Origin: Notolepis coatsorum
Taxonomy: Eukaryota; Chordata; Actinopteri; Aulopiformes; Paralepididae
Assembly: GCA_963971535.1 (NCBI GenBank)
Contig: OZ020587.1
Span: 157,703,901-157,767,900 of the forward strand
Reading direction: 5' to 3'
DNA length: 64,000 nt
In this document: piece after piece, positions 11,976 to 22,957 of the stretch
How the letters are laid out: every line of letters begins with the position of its first letter
Numbering within the stretch: the first letter of the stretch is position 1
The notes under the pieces: model-generated
The model's database searches: none
The model's input: the letters and a program-made list of their open reading frames with translations, nothing else
What the model was told of the DNA's origin: nothing
Made by a program: the position numbers and the translations under genes

Positions 11976-13306
11976 TTAAACACTCTTGACTACGACGTCA
12001 TCTTTGACAGAGGATGTTCGTCGAACCTGCCCTGAGCCAGGACGGCAAGGACTGCGTCAACAAGGGGGACCGTAGCGACGGGATGGAGCGGCGACGCTGC
12101 CCAGGTCGACAACACAGAACGGCTGTGTTTACTACGGTGCCTTGTTAGAGGCTGCAGTTTTGCTTGATCTGCGCTCAAGGTAGGCAAGGTCTGACCAGAC
12201 TTTGAGCACGTCTTCTTGCGTTCCCTTCTAAATGTTTTGTAAATAACAATGTTTTCCAAAACGAGTGTTGCTGCACTACATTTAGGATACGATGCGAGTT
12301 ATGTGTGAATTGTCTTTAGTACTGGTATTTAGCTTCTCCATGCAAATCGTTGTTACAGATGTGAAAATTATCTGGTTTGTTGTGTTGAGAAATATCATGT
12401 GTGTTTATGTACTGTGTACTCACAACTAAGGGGGTTAAACTAACCTATAAAGCTATGCTTAGTGACATATGAGTAAAGAATGATTCTTTTCTCAGCCTGT
12501 AATGACAATGAACAGTGTGTTCACATATTAACAGGTTTACCTGTTCAACTGGCCGTATTAAGGGTAAAGTAGGAGGGTTGTGTTTTCCCCCCGGTTCCCT
12601 GGGGACTTCTTCATCCTCCTCTCAGACATGTTGTTACACTACATTGTGTCACTGTGTGGTAGGGATACGATGTAACCCTTAGCTTGATTGCTGAGGTTGT
12701 GCTAAAACTGCTTGAGAAACTTTATTTTCCTAAAAGAAAAGATTGTTTGGTCGCTTTTCGTGTGTGCTTAGCAAGGCCTGTGGCCGATACTAATCGAGAA
12801 TTATGTATTCTCTCATTATGAAAAACGGCGTTCCTCTGTAGAGTGTTTTTGCCATTTTTTGTAGGTGATGATGGGTTGTGTGTGTCATGTGACCTACAAC
12901 TGGGTTTTTTCCTTAGTAAAAATCAGATAGCAGGTTAGCACATGCGCTGTGTGAAGCTGTTAGACGCTTCATGGAGCTGACTATGACTGTGTCATACTCT
13001 CTTTTTGTCATTACATCGTATCATGGGTGTGGGGTCGTAAAGGGGTGAACTGGTAACCTTTCCTCCCCCTTTTTTCTGTTGGTCAGGGGTAAACCCACCT
13101 GTCCTTCAAGGTTCCTGTCACGTTGCGGTTCGGCACGTTACAGGGTGAGGGGGGGAGTTTCCTGGTCCCACGCCCTGGAATATTGGGCGTGTGCACCGCA
13201 GAAATTCCCCCGCCATAGAGTACGTCACTGTGCGCGTCTCTGTTGGTAGGACTTCCGTGCGCTGTTCAGGTCCATATGATGGATCTGTTTAAAACGGGGG
13301 GTGGTC

Positions 13307-13798
13307 GGCGGTTAGGTGGTCGAGCGGAGATTGCGTTCGTCACCAGCCCCGGAGCTGTGAGCTTGGTTCGCCTGTTCGAATCCAGCTCACAGCTCCGGGG
13401 TTGTCACCAGCTTGGCTGGCCGTCTGCACTGATACAATTGGCTGTATCAGAGGGTGGGAGAAGCTGGCGGGGTGGGTCCGGGTCGTTGTAAACAGCGACT
13501 CCTACAGTTCGGTCGGGGCGCCTGTCAAGCGCGGATTGGACGTGAGGGGGATAGTGTGGTCCTCCCACACGCTACGCCCTCTCAATGAGAATCCGCGCTG
13601 CCAGGTGAAAAGAAGCGGTGATTGGCTGGACGTGTGTCGGAGGAAGCACGTGGTAGCCTCCACTCTCCCAAATGATCTGACTGTGGGGGGTAAAGCGCAG
13701 CGACCAGGAAGGGACTGGGAATTGGCATACGACTAACATTGGGATGGGAGAAAATCGGAGGAAAATGGAGGGGGAAAAAGACCAGTAAAAAAAAAAAA
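13307..13798 (+). mobile_element. tRNA-derived SINE with 16-bp target duplication
   Basis: Flanked by perfect copies of 'AAAACGGGGGGTGGTC' at 13291-13306 and 13799-13814; the right copy overlaps the A-tail. The 5' part carries pol III-like boxes: 'TTAGGTGGTCGAGCGG' as box A, and 'TGTTCGAATCC' near 13374 as box B. A ~490-bp body ends in the fish-SINE-type 'GGGAATTGGCATACGAC...GGGAGAAAAT' and an A-rich tail. E2 lacks it (contiguous sequence near 37885-37900). The frames across it are not coding. Confidence 0.85.
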
Positions 13799-13799
13799 A

Positions 13800-14160
13800 A
13801 AACGGGGGGTGGTCAGGGCTCCTCCTCACGAAGCTCCTATTCGGGCCTTCTGTGAGTTGGGACTCTCCTTCCATGTGAGGGAGCCTCCTCAGAGTACAGA
13901 GCCTCCTCCTCAGATTGATAAGGTGAGTGGAACCTCAAGAAGGAGTCCTACTCTATTGTGTGTGTATTCGATTCAATTCGATTATTGAGTGTGTATGGGT
14001 TCAGTGCCTCCTCCCCGGATAGCCCTAAAACCAAACTTTTACATGGCTCAAGGTGCAATATATTCTTTTCAATCTGTACAGCTCGCGTGGGAAGTCTCTC
14101 TGGGGATTTCCGTCTCCTCTCTATGGGAGGGTGGTGGAATGTAAAAATGTAAAAAAAATT
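13800..14160 (+). other. Exon-like blocks with conserved GT-AG pair in E1
   Basis: A block ending 'CAGATTGATAAG' is followed by GTGAGT at 13923. After 159 bp, 'TCTGTACAG' ends at 14081 and a second block starts 'CTCGCGTGGGAAG'. E2 has the same two boundaries on the minus strand (37758 to 37603, 156 bp). This suggests a decayed multi-exon gene inside the composite element. The blocks encode no family I recognise, and both copies have stops nearby. Confidence 0.4.
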
Positions 14161-14851
14161 TACCCCCGGCCGTGTAGACTGGGATACATACTGTTGGTGC
14201 TTCCTTCTTTTCTTTTAAAAAGAGTTAGGAAGTATCACACCCCTCTTGTCGTTCCCCTGGGCGCCTTGGGGATTCAATGACAGGTCTAAATAGCCTGTTC
14301 ATTGATGTGGTTGTGTCCCGACGCACGCATAGTGCTAGCTCGGGGTGTTCTGTAATCAGGCGACTGACTGGCACGCCTTGGTTGCTTGGGGTTAAAACGG
14401 CGTTTTTATAAAGCAACTGGGATGGAGGTTTTTCCTCTTCCGACGACCTGTTTTGGTTGTCGACGGATTCTCGTTCATATCTGGGGGATGATGACGGAAT
14501 GGATCTGAACATATGTAGAGGGGTCTCACGCCCTGGGGGTGGGCCACCGGGCGCGGTTCGCCCCGAACGTCTGGGTGGCGCCTTCTTTTCATGTTTAAGA
14601 TCAACACGCATATCTGCCCCTTCTCCTGGAGTAGGCATGTCGGCGTGGTTAGGGCACGGGACTGGTTCTGGTCACGCTGGTCCGGATCAGTTGAACCCGT
14701 TGTCCGCCGGGGATGCAGATCTGCTGTTCTGGTACCCTGAGGGACTTGGGCTTTTTTCAGGGGGAAAAATGCCAGGTCGGTCCGGGTGTCACAGGGTTAA
14801 GCGCTATGGAGACCCTGTTGGGTAAATTTTTTACTCAGCACTGTCGTAATG

Positions 14852-14970
14852 GCTTACGGCCATGCCAACCTGTACACGCTCGATCTCGTCAGATCTCGGC
14901 CGCTACACAGGTTGGTCCTGGTTAGTACTTGGTTGGGAGACCGCCTGGGAATACCAAGTACGGTGTGCTT
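14852..14970 (+). rRNA. 5S rRNA-derived sequence in E1 (degenerate)
   Basis: About 119 bp resembling vertebrate 5S rRNA from 'GCTTACGGCCATGCCAACCT' through the 3' internal control region 'CTGGTTAGTACTTGG' and 'GGGAGACCGCCTGGGAAT'. Substitutions in the middle ('GGCCGCTACACAGG' in place of the usual GGAAGCTAAGCAGG) damage box A. The ends follow 5S boundaries closely. It shares its position in the host element with the E2 copy, so it was captured before the two copies separated. Probably a 5S pseudogene or 5S-headed SINE remnant, not a working ribosomal gene. Confidence 0.8.
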
Positions 14971-15923
14971 GGGGCTGGTTCTCCATTCTTTTTCGCTCCT
15001 CTCTCACGCATGGCGAAGAGGGGCCTGTTGGGGTGGTCTTTGACCTCCTCTGGTGACCCTGTGCTTCCCGTATCGCCGGGCCCGGTCCGAAGTAATGTTC
15101 CGTCGACCCGTAGGCCTGGGTTAACCCTTTTTTGAAAACTGAAACACTTGTACTGCGGTATAGCCGGTGTATACCTGCAGGTGTGTTTTGGAGTTTTTTC
15201 TTGAGGGGTTATAGGAACAACCACCGCATTGGGTAACACCAAGGTGGTTGATTCCCTGGTGTGTTGTAGCAGTGTCAACTCCCGGGTTCACCGGTTGAGG
15301 GTGCCCCTGCACGTTCATGACGTCTGCCAATCGTGTCAGCCTTCTCTGCCTCAACCCCTCTGGGTGGGTTTTTTTTAAATGGAGGCTTGGTCATGCAACA
15401 ACGCCAGCATACGCCCCTTCCGCCGGTGCGGCTGTGTCAGTGGAGGTTTCTCTATGACAACACGTGAAACACAAATTGACTCATAATTCATAATTATTAT
15501 TAATTTACATATACCTATATATTAAAAAAAATAAAATAAAAACTATATATATATATATATTTTTTAAATTATTATTATTATTTTTTTTTTATTATAAATG
15601 TTTTCCTCTGTAAAAAAAATTCCAGTGAATTTTTTTTTTTCAAAAATTGTCAAAATTGACAGCTCTGAGCAGACCTGCACTGCAGTATTGCCTGTAGTAA
15701 TTATTCGTGAAGAAAACTTCACAGGTGTGACCCATTGTTAAATAAATAATAAATAACAGCGAATCAAAATAGGCTATTAACTTCATCTAAGCACGGTCTG
15801 TGCAGTTAAACTCTTGCCATTGAATGGAGGATTGATTGATTGACAGCCCTTGACATCCAATACACGGAGGTTGAATATGATTGGCAGCCTTGCAAATCCA
15901 ATCAGAGATTTCTGCATTGCAAA

Positions 15924-16170
15924 GTCAAAATGGGTCCAGCTGCATGTCCGGAGGATAGGTTTAGCTCGGGCCAATCTCAAGTTTCTCAAGTTTCTTTATT
16001 AGTTGTCATACAGAAGTACAGAATACTTTTATACAAAATGTAACATAAAGAAGCATTTTGTATAAAAGTATTCTGTACTTCTGTATGACAACTAATAAAG
16101 AAACTTGAGAAACTTGAGATTGGCCCGAGCTAAACCTATCCTCCGGACATGCAGCTGGACCCATTTTGAC
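15924..16170. repeat. Perfect 117-bp inverted repeat, 13-bp spacer
   Basis: 15924-16040 is repeated in reverse complement at 16054-16170 without a mismatch that I can find. Spacer is 16041-16053. It can form a long hairpin or cruciform. It contains a LINE-tail-like 'TTTCTTTATTAGTTGTCAT'. Perfect arms imply a recent event or gene conversion between arms. Confidence 0.85.
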
Positions 16171-16585
16171 TATGTGAAAGTTGAGACTATGAGAAAGTTG
16201 TTGTTTAGTAGTTAGTAAGCTGTACAGCTATAACAAGTCAGGCTAAATTAACTTTGCGCCAACATTAGGACCGAAGTATAAACCAGCAACTGAGCAACAT
16301 GAAGAAGTGGATTTATGCATCTGGATCAGAAAAAACGTTGTGGATGAAAAAGTAAGTAGGCTACAGTGCTTGTATGCTAACAGTAGCTAGGCAGCTTAGC
16401 CTACATCACAATGATAATCACCAAGCTAACTTACTGTACACACTGTAGGGCTGGGCAATTAATCGAAACAGAATCGCGATATCGATTCATAGACCTATGC
16501 AATCTAATTTCTAAGTTATGACTTTTCTTTTATTAAAAAAAAACGTTTTTTTTTTTTTTTACTTTTTAAATTATTTTATCTGGGT

Positions 16586-16985
16586 TGAACATGATTTGTG
16601 GAACTCCCTCTGGTGTTGTGGTCGTGGTATTCACTGACCTTTGGGAAGTATTTCGACATGCACATGGGTATCTTAGTGGTGTAGTGTATCTTGTAGACCA
16701 GGCCCATTGCAAGTTGCTGTACTCTGTCGTCTACTCTAAGCCATCCTAGGTTGTCAAAGTGGGCAGGGGTGAGGTGGGTTCTGGGGTTCAGGTCAAGTAG
16801 TAGTCTGACCAGTTTGTTTTGTGATGTTTGTAATCTTGTTTTTAGTGCCTTTGAGGTGCTTTGGTACCATGAGGTGCAAGCATAGTCGTAGTACCCTTGA
16901 ATGAGTGCTCCTGTTAGAGTCTTCAAGGTATTCTTGTTTACCAGAGAGGAGATCCGGTACAGGAATCTAGTTCGTTGGTTGACTT
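16586..16985 (-). pseudogene. LINE reverse transcriptase C-terminal fragment
   Basis: Minus-strand translation gives 'GALIQGYYDYACTSWYQS', 'LQTSQNKLVRLLLDL', 'GWLRVDDRVQQLAMG' and 'PKVSEYHDHNTRGSS'. This is the C-terminal region of a LINE reverse transcriptase protein. The last block also occurs in the LINE fragment at 58903-59679, so both belong to one family. 5'-truncated and inactive. Confidence 0.75.
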
Positions 16986-17069
16986 AGTTTTATTACATTG
17001 GATCCCATTTTGTCACAGGAAAGATTTGCCTCTATAGGATGGAACCCAGGTAGGTAATTTCATCTTTCC

Positions 17070-17440
17070 TTTTAAGATAAGATAAGATATTCCTTTATTG
17101 ATCCCCTTGGGGAAATTCAGGCATCATAGCAGCATGGGGGAAGGGGGGGGGGGGGGGGTACAGGTAGTGAAAACAACACAAGCAGTGTAAACAAATAGGT
17201 CAATATAATTTACTATCTAACTAACTGAAATATACATTATTCATTATTCACAGTATCACAGTATCCACATAAGGTGCAGTATGCATAAGGTAGTGTTATT
17301 GTCCTACTTGGGTTCCTATTAGTTCTAGGTCGATGTCTGGCAGCAGTCGCTGCCCACTGTTGTGGAGCCTGATGGCCACTGGTATGAAGGACTGTCCGAG
17401 GCGGTTAGTTGAGTGTCGGGGGGGTATGAGTCTGTGGCTT
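17070..17440 (-). mobile_element. 3' end of a second LINE family
   Basis: Starts with repeated 'aagat' and then 'ttcctttattgatccccttgg', the reverse complement of a common fish LINE 3' terminus (the same tail lies forward at 45118-45162). The right part ('gcctgatggccactggtatgaagg') reads backward as the usual LINE C-terminal block. A run of G at ~17143-17158 interrupts it. Confidence 0.6.
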
Positions 17441-17449
17441 CCTTGTCAC

Positions 17450-17690
17450 CTTCACCTAATATGTTTTGATCTGGTCAGGTGCGCTGTCACCTAAAATGTT
17501 TTGATCTGATCAGGTGCGCTGTCACCTAATATGTTTTGATCTGGTCAGGTGCGCTGTCACCTAATATGATTTCATCTGGTCAGGTGCGCTGTCACCTAAT
17601 ATGATTTCATCTGGTCAGGTGCGCTGTCACCTAATATGTTTTCATCTGGTCAGGTCCGCTGTCACCTAATGTTAATATGTTTTCATCTGT
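17450..17690. repeat. 35-bp minisatellite, about 6 copies
   Basis: Unit 'ctaatatgttttgatctgg' + 'tcaggtgcgctgtcac' repeated with small changes (ttttgatc, tttcatc variants). Lies inside the hAT-like element. Non-coding. Confidence 0.8.
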
Positions 17691-18260
17691 GTCCACTGAC
17701 CACTGACACACAGTGGGGGATGTTTTAAAAATATTATTTAATATATAATATAATATAATAATTTGTGCTTCACCTAAAAATTTGGTCAGCAGCCTCCACT
17801 GGGCTGTGTTCAGCTGTCCCCTCTGGCGCCTGTCTCGCCGCAGTCTCCAGGCTAGGGTTAACAGCCTGTTGCCTGGTTTTTCCCCGGTGCGCTGCCTGCT
17901 TCCGTTGGTTAACCTTTTTTGTGTGCTTACGGCCATGCTGACTGCCTGTTCTGCAGGGTCAGTGTGCCAGGTGGTGGCATGCGGGTTGTGCGTGTGTGTA
18001 GTCGTGGGGTTAGGCCACGGTCTGCTCACCCTGTGCGTTGAGTTGCTTGAGTGCCTCTTCGCACGGTCGGGTCCGTCGCCCTCCCGGGAAACCTCCAATA
18101 GGGGGGGTGCCCTCCATTAGGGAGGGTCGGGGGGGCTCGGCCCTCCCTGTTCTGATGGTTGTGGGGGGCCTTCAGCGGGGTGTATTTGTCGGCCGGTGGC
18201 TCCGCTCGGCCTCCCTATGTGCATGAGTGACGCCGAGCGGAACCGACTATGATACAGAAC

Positions 18261-18546
18261 GTTAGGTTATGACTATAACCAAGTTCTGTTAATAGTGGTG
18301 ACGCTCAGCGTCCGACGCCGCTGCAGCCCTTGATCTCACCTTGTGGTGAAAGCTTGGGAAGGAGGAGAGCAGGTGACCACACACCTGCTTATGTAGGTGA
18401 GCTGATAGGGGTGTGGTCAGACAAATATTGGGATTAAAGGCACATTGTGGTCTTTATTCAGTGCGCGTGCACGTGTGCGAGGACAGTGCATGAGTGACGC
18501 CGAGCATCACCACTATTAACAGAACTTGGTTATAGTCATAACCTAA
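18261..18546. mobile_element. 286-bp palindromic unit of E1
   Basis: Begins 'GTTAGGTTATGACTATAACC' and ends with its inverse 'GGTTATAGTCATAACCTAA'. The ends include the internal palindrome GGTTAT...ATAACC. Interior matches the terminal ~200 bp of the large unit on both sides, so it looks like two element ends joined head to head (a MITE-like derivative). A counterpart sits in the same place in E2. Confidence 0.75.
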
Positions 18547-21421
18547 TGATATAACCTCTATTAGAGCACAACATGGACTTGTAACAGACACCAAAGAAAT
18601 AAACACGACATTCAAAGAATTCTACTCCAACTTGTATAAATCAGAAACGACCTTCGATCAAAACAAAATGGACACATATCTTAATCAAATTAACCTCCCC
18701 AAACTTTCAGAGGATGATGCTAAACAGTTAGAAACACCAATCACACTAGAAGAACTCAGGAAGGCCATATCCGAAATGCAAAGTGGTAGGGCTCCTGGAA
18801 GAGACGGTATCCCACCAGAAATGTACCTCTCATGTTGGGACATAATTGGACCCCTATTACTTAATATGATTTTATACTCAGTCAAGGAGGGGAACTTTCA
18901 TAAGAACGACAATATTGCACTCATAACAGTCCTCCTTAAAAAAGACAAAGACCCCACCGAGTGCGGTAGTTAGTTATAGACCCGTAAGCCTCCTCGGAAC
19001 CGATATCAAACTGTTCTCTAAGGTATTAGCCATCAGACTTCAAAAGCATATGACGTCTTTAGTTCATCCGGATCAAACTGGCTTCATAAGAAACCGTTTG
19101 ATCACTGACAACATAAGATGATTACTATACGTACTAGATGCCAGCAAGGACGACACCACACCCAAGGCGATGCTGTCCCTGGATGCAATGAAAGCTTTTG
19201 ATAGGCTGGAATGGTCGTATCTATGGGCGGTATTAGAAAGGATGGGGTTAGGAAAAGGATTCATTGATATGATTAAAGTATTATACAAAGACCCATCGGC
19301 CATGATTTCAACAGGTATAATCACCTCCGGAATATTTCCGGTATCACGCTCTTCTAGACAGGGTTGCCCTCTTAGTCCCGGACTATTCGATTTATCACTA
19401 GAACCTTTAGCACAATATATAAGACAATCCCAACTCATAGAACCAATCGTAATCAAGGGCACACAACACAAAATTAGTCTATATGCGGACGATGTAATAC
19501 TGTTCATGCAAAACCCTAACACCGCAATGCCTTATCTTCTCAAGTTGATTAATGACTTTGGCGACCTATCGGGATTTAAAATAAACTGGCCAAAGTCGGC
19601 TTTCCTTCCACTGAACGCCCCTGCAGAGAATACAAGTCTTCCAGGGGAAATACCAATGGTTAAACACTTTAGATGCTTGGGAGTTGAAATATTCCCTACC
19701 ATAAGCCAAACGGTGAAACACAATTACACAGAAATCCAAAATAAAATAAAATGCAACCTTGACAGGTGGTCAAAACTTAAAAACTCAGTACAGGCACGGG
19801 TTTCAATAGTTAAGATGGATGTCTTACCTAGAATCAACTTCATCAGCTCAATGCTTCCGTTACCCCCTCCAGATGGTTACTGGAAAAAATTACACTCTTC
19901 CGCATATACATTTATTTGGAATAACAAACCACCACGTATAAAAAGATCCACCGCACAGAGAAACAAAGCCGACGGAGGGATGGCAATCCCAAATTTGTCC
20001 ACTATTTTAAGGCGTACACTTTAAGACCACTGACAACCTGGTTTGAACCCCAAGCATCAGTATCCTGGAGAAATTTAGAAGTAAATATAGTAGCACCACA
20101 GAGACTGCAGGACATAGTATACACCAAAATATCAATTAAGTAATGCAAACTGAAATTTGGCCCCATAATTACACATGCGATCCGGATATGGCGTGAAACA
20201 AAAAAAATATTCTAATCCACATAAATGGCATAATCATACTCCCTTATTCAATAACAATGCACTCCTGATTAGAAAACGACCTATAAGATTCCCTAGATGG
20301 GAAAAGCAAGGCATACATACATTAGGAGATGTTTTCAACAAACAGGGTATTTGTAGCTATGATGAAATCGAAAAAAAGTTTAATCTCACCGGTTCCACAT
20401 TTCTTTTTTACGCACAATTATTGTTATGTTTGAAGACTCAGGGTGTTCCATTAAAGACACCAATTGCACACCACAGATACCACACATTTTTCGATGAAAG
20501 AGAGACATCGAGAGGTTTTGTATCAGATTTTTATCATCAATTACCAACGGCTTCGTATGAAACCCTCCACCTAGACTCTGTTTGGAGGAGGGATATACCA
20601 GACCTAGAAAATAGATTTTGATTGGCAAGAAGCCTGGGCAAATGTTCGACTTGCATCAAGGAACCCGGACCATCAACAAATCAATCTTAACTATATTCAT
20701 AGGACATACTTGACTCCTATAAGACTGAACAGAATGGGTCTTAAACAAGACTCCAAATGCTCCTTATGTACAAATGGGGACGAGGGGACATTTATGCACA
20801 TGTATTGGGACTGCCCACCAGTTAAGATATTCTGGAAAGAAGTGACCCAGCAATTATCAAATCTCTTCATTCTGAATATACCTGTACACCCCTCTATATT
20901 ACTGCTGAATGATGTTTTTGAATATGCAGTACCTATACAACAAAAGAGATTGGTTTTAGCTGGTATTACAGTGGCTAAAAAACTGATAGCATCACGATGG
21001 TTTCAACCGGAAAAAATGTGCCGAAAGGTCTGGATTCTTACATATATCGATGTGATTTATCAAGAAATATCTACAGCAAGAACTTTGGGTCTCAATGAAT
21101 CCAAATTGACAATGTGGTTAGAAGTGGTGGAGAGAATAAAAGCTAGCATTTAATGGTAGTGTTTGGGTAGGAGCGAAGGATAATGGATGGATTATCCATG
21201 GGGGGGTCCAGGGCGGGGGGTGCGAGCAGGAGCATATGTGTGTAGGGGAATAGATAGCAGGTATTAGGGGTATATCTTGTATAAGACATTTATCCAAACG
21301 ATGAGTTAACTGATGTACACTGTTTTACAATGCTTGTATATCTAATCGTGTGTTGTCATGTTTGTTTATGTGTTTGTTTAAAAAAATAATACAAAAAAAA
21401 ATACTAAAAATAAATAAAAAA
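18547..21421 (+). pseudogene. L1/Tx1-like ORF2, reverse transcriptase, C-terminus and 3' tail
   Basis: Continues ORF2 after E1. The order is 'GRAPGRDGIPPEMY' (fingers), a frameshift near 18968, 'YRPVSLLGTDIKLFSK', a TGA near 19118, 'LSLDAMKAFDRLEW' (motif A), 'SRQGCPLSPGLFDL' (motif B), 'LYADDVILFM' (catalytic YADD), another break near 20024, and a C-terminal 'CSLCTNGDEG...HMYWDC' zinc-knuckle pattern (20758-20814). The ORF ends at 21153. A ~270-bp 3' UTR ends in A-rich DNA near 21421. The motif order is that of the L1/Tx1 group. Several breaks make it inactive. Confidence 0.85.
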
Positions 21422-21965
21422 TCAGTGCAGGAGCGCACTTATCCTTGAAAGACACTTTTATCACTGACTTAAAAGGCCCATACATCTCCATAAATGTTCA
21501 GGGGGGAGGGAATAAGTGCTTACCCTACAGACCCCAAGAAGTGCTGTATATTCTGTATTGTTTAATATAAATGCATTTTTTATTCCAATCCCGATTTGTA
21601 TTTGAGATTCCCAAATCCCATCGGACTTGACTTCTTCGTGTCCCTCAGTGAGTGTAATACCAGCATTCAACTGTATGGGCCACAGCGGTTTCTATCATCA
21701 TCATCATCACCACCCACGCTATGCATAAAATATATAGGTCCGCGGAGAGGCACGCTGAGGAGGCCGTGCAAACTGCAATGGAATATGGGGTATCTCTCTC
21801 TCTTTACCTAATATTTTGATTCTATCCTGACATTTCAGTTGGAAAGGCAGTCTATATGTGCAACGGTAAAAAAAATATATATATATTATTATTTTTCTTT
21901 TTGGGCACTTTTTTTATGAGGCTCAAAAGGGCAGGTGCTCGAGTACCCCTTGGGCTCTATGTGTG
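21422..21965. other. No gene seen; unique-looking spacer
   Basis: AT-rich DNA with a short (atc)n run at ~21695-21712. No coding or repeat structure was recognised. It may be host DNA flanking the L1-like insertion. Confidence 0.4.
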
Positions 21966-22957
21966 CACAGGGAGGTGGTCAGTGGAGGGACAGGGAGGTG
22001 GTCAGCGGAGGGTCAGGGAGGTGGTCAGTGGAGGGACAGGGAGCTGGTCAGTTGAGGGTCAGGGAGGTGGTCAGTGGAGGGACAGGGAGGTGGTCAGTGG
22101 AGGGTCAGGGAGGTGGTCAGTGGAGGGACAGGGAGGTGGTCAGTGGAGGGTCAGGGAGGTGGTCAGTGGAGGGTCAGGGAGGTGGTCAGTGGAGGGACAG
22201 GGAGAGGGTCAGGGAGGTGGTCAGTGGAGGGTCAGGGAGGTGGTCAGTGGAGGGACAGGGAGGTGGTCAGTGGAGGGACAGGGAGCTGGTCAGTGGAGGG
22301 TCAGGGAGGTGGTCAGTGGAGGGACAGGGAGGTGGTCAGTGGAGGGTCAGGGAGGTGGTCAGTGGAGGGTCAGGGAGGTGGTCAGTGGAGGGTCAGGGAG
22401 GTGGTCAGTGGAGGGACAGGGAGGTGGTCAGTGGAGGGTCAGGGAGGTGGTCAGTGGAGGGTCAGGGAGGTGGTCAGTGGAGGGTCAGGGAGGGGGTCAG
22501 TGGAGGGACAGGGAGGTGGTCAGTGGAGGGACAGGGAGGTGGTCAGTGGAGGGTCAGGGAGGTGGTCAGTGGAGGGTCAGGGAGGTGGTCAGTGGAGGGA
22601 CAGGGAGGTGGTCAGTGGAGGGTCAGGGAGGTGGTCAGTGGAGGGTCAGGGAGGTGGTCAGTGGAGGGTCAGGGAGGTGGTCAGTGGAGGGTCAGGGAGG
22701 TGGTCAGTGGAGGGACAGGGAGGTGGTCAGTGGAGGGACAGGGAGGTGGTCAGTGGAGGGTCAGGGAGGTGGTCAGTGGAGGGTCAGGGAGGTGGTCAGT
22801 GGAGGGTCGGGGAGGTGGTCAGTGGAGGGTCAGGGAGGTGGTCAGTGGAGGGTCAGGGAGGTGGTCAGTGGAGGGACAGGGAGGTGGTCAGTGGAGGGTC
22901 AGGGAGGTGGTCAGTGGAGGGTCGGGGAGGTGGTCAGTGGAGGGTCAGGGAGGTGTA
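21966..22957. repeat. 23-bp minisatellite, about 43 copies
   Basis: Unit 'ggtggtcagtggagggtcaggga', repeated with an A/T variant (gggacag or gggtcag) and a few gagctggtc, gagggtcag or gtcgggg variants. Because 23 is not a multiple of 3 and the unit has no stop in any forward frame, all three frames stay open for 300-390 codons. These open frames are artefacts. Confidence 0.95.

Larger units (their letters stand above)
15438..17801. mobile_element. hAT-like element inside E1
   Basis: Ends are 'CAGTGGAGG' and 'CCTCCACTG', flanked by an 8-bp duplication GGCTGTGT (15430-15437 and 17802-17809). E2 shows the contiguous sequence without it near 36255-36270. CAG...CTG ends and 8-bp duplications are hAT hallmarks. 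The interior holds no transposase. It consists of AT-rich DNA, a perfect 117-bp inverted repeat, LINE fragments and a 35-bp minisatellite. Confidence 0.8.
9814..18546 (+). mobile_element. Composite DNA element E1 (large unit plus palindromic unit)
   Basis: Inserted in the L1-like ORF2. The large unit (9814-18260) begins 'GTTCTGTATCATAGTCGG' and ends with its inverse. Beside it is a 286-bp unit (18261-18546) with its own inverted ends. Roughly the first 200 bp recur inverted in the small unit, so all ends share one long terminal repeat carrying a 'CGCTCAGCGTCAC' core. Interior features are a 5S rRNA-derived stretch, exon-like blocks and three nested insertions. No transposase was found. The second copy E2 (35234-41337, inverted) has the same order. 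Removing the L1-flanking DNA leaves no clear target duplication (0 or 1 bp). Confidence 0.8.
1..21421 (+). mobile_element. L1/Tx1-like LINE, shredded by nested insertions
   Basis: Plus-strand pieces at 1-768, 3702-4350, 9301-9813 and 18547-21421 read in order as one non-LTR retrotransposon: ORF1, endonuclease, post-endonuclease linker, reverse transcriptase, C-terminal zinc knuckle, then a short 3' tail ending in A-rich sequence near 21421. The pieces are separated by a ~5-kb L2-like LINE and an 8.7-kb composite DNA element; 769-3701 may hold a third insertion. ORF2 carries stops and frameshifts, so this copy is dead. The order and strand of the pieces are seen directly; the L1/Tx1 assignment rests on motifs read by eye. 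Confidence 0.85.

Noticed and set aside
13307..13400. Functional tRNA gene
   Set aside because: It has box A/B-like words but no cloverleaf fold or anticodon arm that I can place, and it is the head of a SINE with target duplications.
14852..14970. Working 5S rRNA gene
   Set aside because: Mutated in the middle, embedded in a mobile element, and lacking a nearby T-run terminator.
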